Positions 1 through 9,292 of a stretch of DNA of 64,000 nucleotides are shown here, one piece after another. The position numbers and the translations under genes are program-made. Source of the DNA: Deltaproteobacteria bacterium Ga0077539 (GTDB lineage Bacteria > Myxococcota_A > Polyangia > Polyangiales > Ga0077539); assembly GCA_001465015.1 (NCBI GenBank), contig LNEO01000206.1, positions 1 through 64,000 of the forward strand, in the 5' to 3' direction. Within the stretch, counting starts at the first letter, position 1. Each line of letters starts with the position of its first letter. A model generated the notes under the pieces. That model saw nothing but the letters and a program-made list of their open reading frames with translations. It searched no databases and was not told the DNA's origin.

Positions 1-99
1 GGGGCCGCCGCGCGGCTCGATGTCAACCGTCGTTTCGTCGCTCGATTTGCAACTCCAAGTCGCTGTTTGTGTCGTGGAGTTTTCGGCGCCTATGGGGGC

Positions 100-834
100 T
101 CAATCCGAGAGCAGCCAGTCCATCAAGCCGATCCCGGCGGCGAGGACGATGAGGTCGTAGGCCACGAGGAGCTTGATCCACTGCGCGAAATCCGCGGTCT
201 TTCCGTCGTACACGTCGCGCGTGGCGACCGCGCCTGCGAGCAGCGCGGGCGAGGTCAACGGGTACAGCACCACGGCGAGCAAGAGGTCGCGCGCGCGAGT
301 GCGGACGGTCATCGCGCCGAACAGCGTCCCCGCGAGGACGAAGCCGACCGTGCCGAGCGCGAGAAGAAGCGCGCTCGCCAACAAGTGGTCGAAGAGCGGC
401 GCGTGCAGCAACAGCGCGACCAGCGGCGCCACGACCGAGAGCGTGATGCTCGTAAACGCCAGCGATCCGAGCGCTTTTCCGAGAAAGACAGACCACGCCG
501 CGATGGGGCTCAAGAGCACGCCGCGGATCGCGCCGTTCTCGCGCTCGCGCGACCAGGTGCGAGAGAGCCCCAGCGTTCCTGCGAACGCGAGCACGATCCA
601 GAGCACGCCCGGCGCGATCTTGCGCCCGGTCTCGTCGTCGACGTAGAGCGCCATCGACGAGAGCACCGCGACCAGCGCGGCGAACAGCGTCATGGTGGGG
701 ACGATCTCTCGCGAGCGAAGCTCCGTGCGCACGTCCTTGCGTGCGATGTCGAGCGCGTCGCGGAGACCGAGCCACCAAGGCGAGCCGGTCGAAGTTGCTC
801 TCTGCGGAGTCACTCGATCATCGGACCATCGCAC
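100..834 (-). CDS. ccmB: Heme exporter protein CcmB-like ABC transporter permease
   Basis: 244-aa ORF with multiple hydrophobic helices; N-term 'ALDIARKDVRTELRSREIVPTMTLFAALVAVL' and 'SRERENGAIRGVLLSPI' are typical of CcmB. Confidence 0.85.
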   Translation of the reverse strand: MRWSDDRVTPQRATSTGSPWWLGLRDALDIARKDVRTELRSREIVPTMTLFAALVAVLSSMALYVDDETGRKIAPGVLWIVLAFAGTLGLSRTWSRERENGAIRGVLLSPIAAWSVFLGKALGSLAFTSITLSVVAPLVALLLHAPLFDHLLASALLLALGTVGFVLAGTLFGAMTVRTRARDLLLAVVLYPLTSPALLAGAVATRDVYDGKTADFAQWIKLLVAYDLIVLAAGIGLMDWLLSD

Positions 835-861
835 GCCGAGGGCCGCTTCGTGAAGGCTGTG

Positions 862-1917
862 TCACGACCGCGCGGGCGGAGTCCTCGCGAGCACCACCTC
901 GAGGGCCCCGTCCCGCTCGGCGAACACCGTACGAAATCGCGCGCTCGCCGAGCGAAGCCGCGCGAACACCGGGGCAGCGCGGGCGGGGGTGGAGGAGGGC
1001 GTGGGCGTTCCCAACCGGCCCTGGAGCACGATGGGGCGGAGGGCGACGCGCGCGACCGGCTGCGACGCGCGCTCGAGCGACAGCTCGAGGATGGCGGACA
1101 AATCCCTGGGCGACGGCTGGTGACCGAACACGAAATTGCCCAGCGAATAGACAATCGGTCGGTCGTGATAGACCTCGACCGACTGCAGCACGTGCGGGTG
1201 GTGCCCGATGATCACGTCCGCGCCCGCGTCGATGAGCCGATGCGCGAGCGCGACCTGTCCGGCCGTGGGCGCCTCGACGAACTCGTGTCCCCAGTGAATC
1301 GACAGCAGCACGACGTCGACGCGGCTCTCGAGGGCGCGCACCGCCTCGATCGCTCTGCGGTCGAGCATCGCCACGCGCGCGCCTGGTCCCGGCGGGTGAT
1401 TGAGCTGCTCGGCCATCGCGAGCACGCCCACGCGAACCCCGCGGATTTCGCGGACGAACGGCTGCCACGCGTCCTCGCTGCTGGCCCCGCCGCCGAGCGC
1501 GACGAGCCCTGCAGAGCGCAGGGCCTGGTGTGTGTCGAGGGCGCCTCGCGCCGAGAAGTCGAAGGCGTGATTGTTGGCCACCGAGCCAATGTCGATGCCC
1601 GCGGACGCGAGCACCGTCGCCGCCGTGGGCGTCGCGCGAATGAGCGGCTGGCCAGGAGCGACCGCCCATCGAGGCTCGGGCGCGTTGGTGATGACGCACT
1701 CGACGTTGGCGAGCGCGAGGTCTGCTCCCGCGAGGATCGAGCGCACCTCACGAAATGGGTCGTATTGGGCCGTTCGAATCGCAGCGTCGACGCGCCACGC
1801 GAGGGCGACGTCGCCCACCGCTGCCACCGTGACGGGAGCGTCTGCGCTCGTCACACGAGCGCTCAGCGTAGTCCCCAGGGCGACCGCTGCGCACGCCATC
1901 GAGAGACGGAATCGCAT
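862..1917 (-). CDS. CapA family (poly-gamma-glutamate biosynthesis-type metallophosphatase) protein
   Basis: Signal peptide then 'VTVAAVGDVALAW', 'ADLALANVECVIT', 'SVANNHAFDFSARGALDT', 'VVLLSIHWGHEF', 'IIGHHPHVLQ', all CapA motifs. Confidence 0.85.
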   Translation of the reverse strand: MRFRLSMACAAVALGTTLSARVTSADAPVTVAAVGDVALAWRVDAAIRTAQYDPFREVRSILAGADLALANVECVITNAPEPRWAVAPGQPLIRATPTAATVLASAGIDIGSVANNHAFDFSARGALDTHQALRSAGLVALGGGASSEDAWQPFVREIRGVRVGVLAMAEQLNHPPGPGARVAMLDRRAIEAVRALESRVDVVLLSIHWGHEFVEAPTAGQVALAHRLIDAGADVIIGHHPHVLQSVEVYHDRPIVYSLGNFVFGHQPSPRDLSAILELSLERASQPVARVALRPIVLQGRLGTPTPSSTPARAAPVFARLRSASARFRTVFAERDGALEVVLARTPPARS

Positions 1918-1982
1918 GACGAGTTGCCGAAGCGTCGCACGATCCAGCTACGCTCGGCCACAAAGCCTCGGAGGGTTCAACG

Positions 1983-3293
1983 ATGGTGACGAAGAGAGCC
2001 GCAGTGAAGAAAGCTGCCGTGAAGAAGGCTGCCGTGAAGAAAGCCGCGGTGAAGAAAGCCGCGGTGAAGACAGCTGCCGTGAAGAAAGCTGCCGTGAAGA
2101 AAGCCGCGGTGAAGAAAGCTGCGGTGAAGAAGGCGGCGAAGCGCGCGGCTCGGCGAGGTCCGCTGCTCGCGAAGGTCACGTGGAAGCTCGAGACGTCCAA
2201 CGACGCGTTCGGAATCTTCGTCAACGCCGAGCAAGCGTGGATGTCCAATGACTCGGGGGACGTTCACGTGTGCAACCTCCGCGGAGAGGTGCAGCGATCA
2301 CTGAAGGTCCCGAGCAGCTCGCGCTGCATCATCGCGGACGAGCACTGGATCTACGCTGGGACGCAAGAGGGGCTCGTCTACGACCTCACGGGCGACGTGG
2401 CGCGCGCGGTGTACCAGGTCGCGCCCGGCTCGGACATTCTCTGGATGGACATCTACCAGGGAAATCTCTGCGTCGCTGACGACGCTGGCGGCATCAGCGT
2501 ATACGACCCGGGCGAGGTTCAGCTCTGGACCTTTCGAGACACCGACGAGAGCTCGATGTGGATGGTCCGCGCGGACGGCGCTGGCGTATACGCGGGCGGA
2601 AGCAAGTCGGTGCGCGCCTTCGACTGGGGCGGCGCGAGTCGTTGGAAGGTGAAGCACCGAGGCGTCCTGTTCGGCGTGCAGACGGCAGATGCTGTGTACG
2701 CGGCGGGCGATGGCGTGACCGGCTTCACGAAGACTGGTGAAAAGCTGGTGCACTGCGACGGAAGAGGCTTTCCTTCGTGCGCGGTGTCGCCAGACGGATC
2801 GAGGATCTTCGGCGGCGACTGGAACGAACAGGTTCACTGCTACGACGAGAAGGGCGAGCTCCAGTGGACGCTCGCGACCGGCTGCGGCTCGGCGCTCTCG
2901 ATGCAGTTTCGCGACGGCGTCCTCTACATCGTGACCGACGAAGGAACGTTGGCCGCGCTCGACGTCTCACCCGCGGCGATCGCGGAGGCTCAGGCGGGCG
3001 CGGTGACGCAAGTGGCCGGCGCGAAGGCGCCCAAGCTCAGCGCTGCCGCCGCGGACACGACGCACCTCGAGAGCACCCGCACGGTGGGCGACGGCGTCTT
3101 GCTCGAGTGCGTCAAGGACGGCTCGAAGCTCAGGGTCCGCGTGCTGAGCGAGGGCTACAAGCGCGATTGGTTCGTGCAGTTTCCGAGGGACATTCGCAAG
3201 GCCGGCGCGAAGTACGTCGTCGACAAGGTGCTCGAGGCCACGCAAGGCGGCTTCTACCGCGTGCTGGGGAACATTCGGTCGCTCGAGGAGTAA
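1983..3293 (+). CDS. Beta-propeller protein with N-terminal (KKAAV)n histone-H1-like lysine/alanine tail
   Basis: 436 aa; N-term MVTKRAAVKKAAVKKAAV... repeats, then repeated W/G/D-rich blades ('HWIYAGTQEGLVYDL', 'GVYAGGSKSVRAFDW'); distinct C-terminal domain. Confidence 0.75.
   Translation: MVTKRAAVKKAAVKKAAVKKAAVKKAAVKTAAVKKAAVKKAAVKKAAVKKAAKRAARRGPLLAKVTWKLETSNDAFGIFVNAEQAWMSNDSGDVHVCNLRGEVQRSLKVPSSSRCIIADEHWIYAGTQEGLVYDLTGDVARAVYQVAPGSDILWMDIYQGNLCVADDAGGISVYDPGEVQLWTFRDTDESSMWMVRADGAGVYAGGSKSVRAFDWGGASRWKVKHRGVLFGVQTADAVYAAGDGVTGFTKTGEKLVHCDGRGFPSCAVSPDGSRIFGGDWNEQVHCYDEKGELQWTLATGCGSALSMQFRDGVLYIVTDEGTLAALDVSPAAIAEAQAGAVTQVAGAKAPKLSAAAADTTHLESTRTVGDGVLLECVKDGSKLRVRVLSEGYKRDWFVQFPRDIRKAGAKYVVDKVLEATQGGFYRVLGNIRSLEE
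1998..2140 (+). repeat. In-frame 15-bp tandem repeat (gtgaagaaagctgcc-like) encoding KKAAV units
   Basis: About 9 consecutive 15-bp units read directly. Confidence 0.9.
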
Positions 3294-3337
3294 CAGTCCC
3301 ATGAAATCAAGATGGACCGTGTTTCGGGCTCGAGCGG

Positions 3338-4102
3338 TCACTCTTTGTAGCTGGGCGAGACGCGGTCGAGCTTGCGCTTGAGCGCCGGCCACACGAGGCT
3401 CTCGCTCGTCGCGGCCAGGCCCATCTTGCCCAAGAACGCGTTCTTCATGAGCACCTCGGGCGCCGAGGGATAGACCTCTTTGGCCGACGAGAGCGTGCGG
3501 ACCTGCATCGAGCACGCCCTCTCGAGAAAGTACATCCGCGTAAACGCCGCGCCGACGGTCTCTCCGACGGTGAGCGTCCCGTGGTTGCGAAGGATCATCA
3601 CCGAGCTCTCGCCGAGGTCGTTTTGCAGCCTGGGTCGCTCGTCGTGGTCGAACGCGACGCCCTCGTAGTCGTGGTAGCTGACGTCGCCGAGCACGAGCTG
3701 CGCGGTCTGGTTGAGGGGTAGCAGTCCCTCTTTGGAAGAGGCGACCGCTGTCCCGTCGAGGGTGTGCAGGTGCATGACGCACTGGGCGTCTTCGCGCTTC
3801 TCGTGGACCGCCGAGTGAATCGTGAATCCCGCAGGATTCACTGGCCATCCAGTGTCCAGGATCACGTTGGCCTCGAGGTCGATCTTCACGAGGCTCGACG
3901 CGGTGATCTCGTCGAAGAGCATCCCGTACGGGTTGATGAGAAAATGGTGGTCGCTCTCGGGCACGCGCGCCGAGATGTGCGTAAACACCAGGTCGTCCCA
4001 GCCAAAGAGGTTGACCAAACGATACGCGGCCGCGAGGTCTGTCCTGACCTTCCACTCGGCGTCGCTCACCTGCCCGCGGATGCTCTTGTCGGTGCCTGTC
4101 AT
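3338..4102 (-). CDS. Class II aldolase/adducin family protein
   Basis: 254 aa from ATG at 4102; 'DLVFTHISARVPESDHHFLINPYGMLFDEI', 'HLHTLDGTAV', 'RNHGTLTVG' class II aldolase motifs. Confidence 0.85.
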   Translation of the reverse strand: MTGTDKSIRGQVSDAEWKVRTDLAAAYRLVNLFGWDDLVFTHISARVPESDHHFLINPYGMLFDEITASSLVKIDLEANVILDTGWPVNPAGFTIHSAVHEKREDAQCVMHLHTLDGTAVASSKEGLLPLNQTAQLVLGDVSYHDYEGVAFDHDERPRLQNDLGESSVMILRNHGTLTVGETVGAAFTRMYFLERACSMQVRTLSSAKEVYPSAPEVLMKNAFLGKMGLAATSESLVWPALKRKLDRVSPSYKE

Positions 4103-4192
4103 GCGCCGAACGATGCCACAAGCGCAGCGGGATCGGCGATAGCTTCGAGAGCAGTCTTCACCGTCGCGATCCGCGGTACGTTCGCGGTCGTC

Positions 4193-5284
4193 ATGCTGAG
4201 GTTGGCAAGGTGGCTGGGGCCGTGGACGCCCGCAACGCAGGCTCCGACCGACGACGAGGTCATCCGCGAAGAGCGCGTGCTCGCGCCCTCGCGCGAGGGA
4301 GAGCGCCCCATGCGGGTGTGGGCCTATCGCCCCGCGAAGGGCGCTCCGCACGGGTCGCTGTTGCTCTTGCACGGGCTGCATTACCTCGGGCCGTCGGACC
4401 CGAGGATGGACAGGTTTTCGAGGATCCTCGCGGCGTCGGGGGCGCTCGTGTGGGCGCCGTTCATTCCGGATTTCGAGCGGCTGGTGCTGGCGCCGACGGT
4501 GTTTCGCGACTGCGAGCGGGCGCTGGACGCGCTGCTCGCGTACGACAGGCGACCGCCGGATCGCGCGCCGGGCGTGATGAGCATCTCGTTTGGCTCGCTG
4601 CCGGCGCTGCACCTGGCTTCGAATCGAGAGCACAGTTTCAAGTTGTCTTCGCTGGTGCTCTTCGGCGGCTACGCGGACCTCGGGGACACGATGCGCTTCG
4701 CGCTCGAAGGCGAGCCGGGGCGGCTGCACGACCCGTACAACCGGCCGGTGGTGTTCATGAACCTCGTCGACCACCTGGGCGAAGCGCTGCCCCAGGATCG
4801 ATCGCCGCTCATGGAGGCGTGGCGCGCGTACATCGATCGCACCTGGGGAAGGCCCCAGCTCAAGAGCGATCCTGCCGCCGGCGAGGCGATCGCGCGCGAG
4901 TTTGCGGACAAGCTGGACCCCGTGTGGCGCTCGGTCTTTCTTCGCACGGCCGGCGTCGAGCCAGGGATGATGGACGTGTTCGAGACGGCGTGGGCGAGGG
5001 GACGAGACCGGCTCGCGTGGCTCGATCCAACGGAGAAGATGCGGTCGGTTCGCGTGCCGACCTACGTCTTGCACGGCGCGGACGACGACGTGATCCCGCA
5101 CCGGCACGCGCGGATGTTCGAGCGGCAGCTCCCGCGCGAGCACCTTCGCGGCGTGCACGTGACCGGGCTCTACGGGCACACGGGCGCGGCGGCGCCCCCG
5201 TGGAAGAGCGCGCGGCAGATCGTGGGCGAGGTCGCGACGATGATCGGCGCGCTGCGGGCGATCGATCGCGCCTCGCGTGGGTGA
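4193..5284 (+). CDS. Alpha/beta hydrolase
   Basis: 'GSLLLLHGLHYLG', 'SISFGSLPAL', 'PTYVLHGADDDVIPHRHARMF'; in-frame ATG at 4193. Confidence 0.75.
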   Translation: MLRLARWLGPWTPATQAPTDDEVIREERVLAPSREGERPMRVWAYRPAKGAPHGSLLLLHGLHYLGPSDPRMDRFSRILAASGALVWAPFIPDFERLVLAPTVFRDCERALDALLAYDRRPPDRAPGVMSISFGSLPALHLASNREHSFKLSSLVLFGGYADLGDTMRFALEGEPGRLHDPYNRPVVFMNLVDHLGEALPQDRSPLMEAWRAYIDRTWGRPQLKSDPAAGEAIAREFADKLDPVWRSVFLRTAGVEPGMMDVFETAWARGRDRLAWLDPTEKMRSVRVPTYVLHGADDDVIPHRHARMFERQLPREHLRGVHVTGLYGHTGAAAPPWKSARQIVGEVATMIGALRAIDRASRG

Positions 5285-5311
5285 GCGCTTGTTGCTAACA
5301 CCCATACGAGA

Positions 5312-6055
5312 GTGAGCGACGCGCAGCCACAGAGCACAGGCGACACGATCGAGGTCGAGCGGGCAGCTCCGCGATCGAGCGCGGCGGTCGCGACGACGAA
5401 GCCGGCGGTCGCGGCGAAGGTTCCGTGGGGTTGGATCGCGGTCGTGGCGTGTACGGCGATCGTGTGCGCGACGACCCTGGGGGTGGTGCGGTCCGTTCGG
5501 GGGGCTGTTTCACAGGCGAGCACGACGAGGACCGTGGTGCGCTCGGGGCCCGACGTGGTCGTGGCGATTCGCGCGCTCGCGCGGATGGAGACCGTGAGCT
5601 TTCACATGGAGCGCGTGATCGAGCTCACCGACGAGCAGACGCACTTGTTCGGATTGGTCGACGCCAACGACAAGATCTTGCTGGTCGCGGCGGCGACCAT
5701 CACCGCTGGCGTGGATCTGACGAAGCTCCTCCCGGGCGACATCGAGACCGATTGGGAGCACAAGCGCGTGCGGATCACGCTTCCTTCGGTCGAGCTGTTT
5801 CACGCCTCGCTCGACAACGCGCGGACGCGCACCTACCGACGAGACACCGACGCGCTGGCGGTGCGCTCGGAGGACCTCGAGACCCGAGCGCGTCAGGAGG
5901 CCGAGCGAGCCATGCGCGCCGCGGCCCTGCAGGGGGGATTGCTCACGAGAGGCCGTGAAAACGCCGAGCGATCGCTGCGCGCGATGCTCGGGTCGCTCGG
6001 GTTTACGTCGATCGAGCTGCGATGGAGAGACCCGGTCGCGAACGAGCGACAGTGA
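5312..6055 (+). CDS. DUF4230-like single-pass membrane protein
   Basis: N-terminal TM, then 'LVAAATITAGVDLTKLLPGDIETDWEHKRVRITLPSVELFHASLDN', resembling DUF4230. Confidence 0.65.
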   Translation: MSDAQPQSTGDTIEVERAAPRSSAAVATTKPAVAAKVPWGWIAVVACTAIVCATTLGVVRSVRGAVSQASTTRTVVRSGPDVVVAIRALARMETVSFHMERVIELTDEQTHLFGLVDANDKILLVAAATITAGVDLTKLLPGDIETDWEHKRVRITLPSVELFHASLDNARTRTYRRDTDALAVRSEDLETRARQEAERAMRAAALQGGLLTRGRENAERSLRAMLGSLGFTSIELRWRDPVANERQ

Positions 6056-6220
6056 GCGGGCGCGCTGTCGTAGAGGGGGCGAACGGGCCATAGGCGTCGG
6101 CCGAGCCCGTCTGTGAATTCCCACGCGAAACCGCGTACGGCCCGCAACTCGGCGCTCGCCCGCGCGTCGCCGACCCACGATGGAGCGCAACTGTGCGATG
6201 CTCGCTGCGCTCTCAACACA

Positions 6221-7606
6221 ATGGCATCGAGACGCATCGACGTGCGCGCCGTCAGCAAGGACCCGACCGGACAGGTCCTGCGCGCTTTGTACGCGTACGC
6301 GTCGCCCGACGCGGGCGCTCCCTGCACGATCGAGCACGACGGTCGCTCGATCGCCGCCCGCGAGGGTGAGCCGATCGCTCTCTCGCTGCTCGGCGCAGGG
6401 GTCGACACCCTCTCGCGCAGCGTGAAGTTTCACCGGCCCCGAGGCCCGATGTGCCTCCGCGGAAACTGCGAGGGCTGCCTCGTCCGGGTCGACGGAGAGC
6501 CCAATCGCATGGCGTGCGCGGCGCCCGCGCGAGACGGGCGCGAGGTGCGGTCGCAAAACTCCTTTCCGAGCGCGCAGCTCGATGTGCTGCGGGTGACGGA
6601 CTGGTTCTTTCCGAAGCAGTTCGATCACCATCACTTGATGGTGCGCTACGGCACGACCATCAACGAGGTGATGCAGAGCTTCGCCCGCAAAATGGCGGGT
6701 CTGGGGACGTTGCCAGAGCGACCCGCCGAGGCTCCGCTGCCCGAGGAGATCGACTGCGACGCGCTCGTCGTGGGCCTCGGGCCCGTAGGGCTCTCGGTCG
6801 CGCTCGCGCTCGCGGGCGAGGGGCTCTCTGTGTGCGCGGTCGAAGAAGAGCCCTTCGCCGGCGGCCTCGTGCGCGACTCGTTGCAATGGCACTCGCGCGA
6901 CGGCGAGCGACTGTGCGGCGCCGAGGCGAGCGACCGAGACCTCGCGAAGCTCCGCGCCGCCGGCGTTTCGGTGCGACTGTCCGCCAGCGCCTGCGCCACC
7001 TTCGACGACGGAACGATCGTGATCCAGAGCGACCGCGCCCTCTGGGTCCGCGCGAAGGCGAGGGTCTTCACCAACGGCTGCCACGAGTCCGTGGGCGCGT
7101 TTGGCGACAACGATCTGCCGGGCGTCTACACGGCGCGCGCCGCGGCGAGGGCGCTGCGATACGGCGTTCGCGTGGGCGAGAGCGTGCTCGTGTGCGGCGA
7201 CGAGGACCCCGCGCTGGACGCGCTCTCCGACGCGCTCTCCGCGGTGGGCGCGAAGGTTCATCGGTTGACCGAAGGCGAGCGGCTCTTGGAGGCGACGGGG
7301 TCCAGCTCGGTGAGCGGCGCCCTGGTGGGCCGAGACGAGCGGAGCGCTCACAAAATCAAGTGCGACGCGATCGTCGCGTCCACCTCGCGGACGCCGGCCT
7401 TCGAGCTGGCGGGGCAGGCGGGGGTCGAGGCCGCGCAGGACCTCGATCGTCAGTGCTTCGCGTCGTGGGCGGACGAGCTCGGTCGAACGCAGCGAAGCGA
7501 CGTGTTCGTCGCCGGGAGCGTGGCGCACGGCGGCCGCTCGCCGGTGCGCGAGAGCGCGGTCGCCCGGTCGGTTCGCGACTACGTCACGAAGGGAAGAGTG
7601 CGATGA
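6221..7606 (+). CDS. Sarcosine oxidase alpha-like / (2Fe-2S) + FAD-dependent oxidoreductase
   Basis: N-term Fer2-like 'RPRGPMCLRGNCEGCLVRVDGEPN', then FAD-binding 'DALVVGLGPVGLSVALALAGEGLSVCAVEEEPFAGG'; ATG at 6221. Confidence 0.8.
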   Translation: MASRRIDVRAVSKDPTGQVLRALYAYASPDAGAPCTIEHDGRSIAAREGEPIALSLLGAGVDTLSRSVKFHRPRGPMCLRGNCEGCLVRVDGEPNRMACAAPARDGREVRSQNSFPSAQLDVLRVTDWFFPKQFDHHHLMVRYGTTINEVMQSFARKMAGLGTLPERPAEAPLPEEIDCDALVVGLGPVGLSVALALAGEGLSVCAVEEEPFAGGLVRDSLQWHSRDGERLCGAEASDRDLAKLRAAGVSVRLSASACATFDDGTIVIQSDRALWVRAKARVFTNGCHESVGAFGDNDLPGVYTARAAARALRYGVRVGESVLVCGDEDPALDALSDALSAVGAKVHRLTEGERLLEATGSSSVSGALVGRDERSAHKIKCDAIVASTSRTPAFELAGQAGVEAAQDLDRQCFASWADELGRTQRSDVFVAGSVAHGGRSPVRESAVARSVRDYVTKGRVR

Positions 7607-7923
7607 GCGCGAAGGTGCTTCTCTGCCGCTGCGAGGACGTGACCCTGGCCGAGGTCGAGCACGCGATCGAGTCGGGCCAGCACGACATCGAGTCGCTCAA
7701 GCGCTTCACGGGCTTCGGCACCGGGTGGTGTCAGGGCAAACAGTGCTTGATTGCGTGTGCGCGCGTGCTGGCCGCGCGGGTCGGAGAGCTGCCGCTCGCG
7801 CCGGTGACGCCGCGGCCTCCTGTGCACCCGATGCCGCTCGGCATGCTCGCGTCCCTCGGCGACGCGGTGAGCGTCGATCGGGTCGCCAGCGAACGAGCGA
7901 GCGAAGACGAGGGCGAGCGATGA
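7603..7923 (+). CDS. BFD-like [2Fe-2S]-binding protein
   Basis: 'LLCRCEDVTLAEVEHAIESGQHDIESLKRFTGFGTGWCQGKQC' Cys pattern; ATGA overlaps with both neighbours. Confidence 0.8.
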   Translation: MSAKVLLCRCEDVTLAEVEHAIESGQHDIESLKRFTGFGTGWCQGKQCLIACARVLAARVGELPLAPVTPRPPVHPMPLGMLASLGDAVSVDRVASERASEDEGER

Positions 7924-9182
7924 GCGGCGGGCGCTACCGCGTGGTGATCATCGGCGCGGGGATCATGGGTCTCTCGACCGCGTGGCACCTCGCCAAGGCG
8001 GGGATCACCGACGTGCTCGTGGTCGACCGCGGGTATCTCTGCGGCGGGGCTTCGGGGCGCAACGGCGGCGGCGTTCGCGCGCAGTTCTCGAGCGAGACCA
8101 ACATTCGCCTGATGCGCGAGTCGATCGAAATCTGCCGCAATTTCGCGGCTGAAATGAAGATCAACGTGTGGTTTCGGCAGGGCGGATACCTGTTTCTGAC
8201 CCGCACGAAGCAGCGCGCGCGGATGCTCGAGGCGAGCGCGAAGCTCCAGCGAGACTGCGGCCTGGAGACGAGGCTGTTGTCTCCGGCCGAGCTGCGAGAC
8301 ATCGTGCCCGAGATCGACCCGACGGGGGTCGAGCTGGCGAGCTTCAACCCTGGCGACGGCGTGGTGTTTCCCTGGCCATTCGTGTGGGGCTACGCGAAGG
8401 CTGCCAAGGACCGCGGCGTCGAGATCGCGACGTTCACCGAGGTCGAGGGCTTCGCGACGAAGAACGGCAGGATCACCGGCGTGCGTCTCGTGCGGACGCG
8501 ACACGACGCGATCGTGGCCGAGGATCGCGTCGAGCGGACGACCGCGGCGGGGCCGGGTCCTCGCCTGGACCCTGCGCGGACGCGGGTGATTCCGGACGAC
8601 GCCGAGCGGCTCGAGGTCGAGTGCGACACGGTGATCTTGTGCGCAGGCGCGTGGAGCCCGTCGATCGCGAAGATGCTGGGGATCGAGCTGCCGAACAAGC
8701 CGCACCGCCACGAGATATGCTCGACCGAGCCGCTCAAGCCCTGGCTGGGGCCGCTGGTCGCTGACCTCACGGACGGGCTGTACTTCTCGCAGAGCATGCG
8801 GGGAGAGATCGTCGGCGGCATCGCGGTCGAGCCGACGCCCGAGGGGATCAACCAGCGCTCGAGCGCGCAGTTTCTGGCGACCTATGCGCGCTCGTTGGTG
8901 CGGGCGGTGCCGTCGTTGACGCGGGTGAAGGTGCTTCGGCAATGGGCCGGTTGCTACGACCTCACGCCGGACGGAAACCCGATCGTGGGCCGCGTCGACG
9001 GCTGCGACAACCTCGTGATGGCTTGCGGCTTCATGGGCCACGGATTCATGATGGCGCCCGTGATGGGGAGGCTGCTGGCCGAGCACGTGGCCACCGAGGA
9101 GACGACCGAGCTGTTCGCCCGATGGAACCTCCGACGCTTTCGCGAGGGCAAGCTGCTCAGCGAGTCGATGATCATCGGCTGA
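7920..9182 (+). CDS. FAD-dependent oxidoreductase, sarcosine oxidase beta-like (DAO family)
   Basis: 'YRVVIIGAGIMGLSTAWHLAKAGITDVLVVDRGYLCGGASGRNGGGVRAQFSSETN'; 'LTPDGNPIVGRVDGCDNLVMACGFMGHGFMMAPVMG'. Confidence 0.88.
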   Translation: MSGGRYRVVIIGAGIMGLSTAWHLAKAGITDVLVVDRGYLCGGASGRNGGGVRAQFSSETNIRLMRESIEICRNFAAEMKINVWFRQGGYLFLTRTKQRARMLEASAKLQRDCGLETRLLSPAELRDIVPEIDPTGVELASFNPGDGVVFPWPFVWGYAKAAKDRGVEIATFTEVEGFATKNGRITGVRLVRTRHDAIVAEDRVERTTAAGPGPRLDPARTRVIPDDAERLEVECDTVILCAGAWSPSIAKMLGIELPNKPHRHEICSTEPLKPWLGPLVADLTDGLYFSQSMRGEIVGGIAVEPTPEGINQRSSAQFLATYARSLVRAVPSLTRVKVLRQWAGCYDLTPDGNPIVGRVDGCDNLVMACGFMGHGFMMAPVMGRLLAEHVATEETTELFARWNLRRFREGKLLSESMIIG

Positions 9183-9193
9183 ACCACGCCACC

Positions 9194-9292
9194 GGGTTCA
9201 ACGGGGACGGTCCTCGATAACTCAACGATTTGTGAACCCGCTGAACCGCCTTCACAAATAGTTGAGTTATTGAGGACCGTCCCCGTGAACCC
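9194..9292. repeat. 99-bp palindromic (MITE/REP-like) element
   Basis: Left arm GGGTTCAACGGGGACGGTCCTCGATAACTCAACGATTTGTGAA (9194-9236); right arm 9251-9292 is its reverse complement with 1 gap and 2 mismatches; 14-nt loop. Confidence 0.85.

Noticed and set aside
67-1989. 640-aa plus-strand ORF
   Set aside because: R/E/H-rich shadow ORF antisense to ccmB and capA-like genes; composition typical of high-GC off-frame translation
4102-5305. N-terminal ~400 aa of the 655-aa ORF 3338-5305
   Set aside because: R/H/E-rich and antisense to the alpha/beta hydrolase; real aldolase start is ATG at 4102
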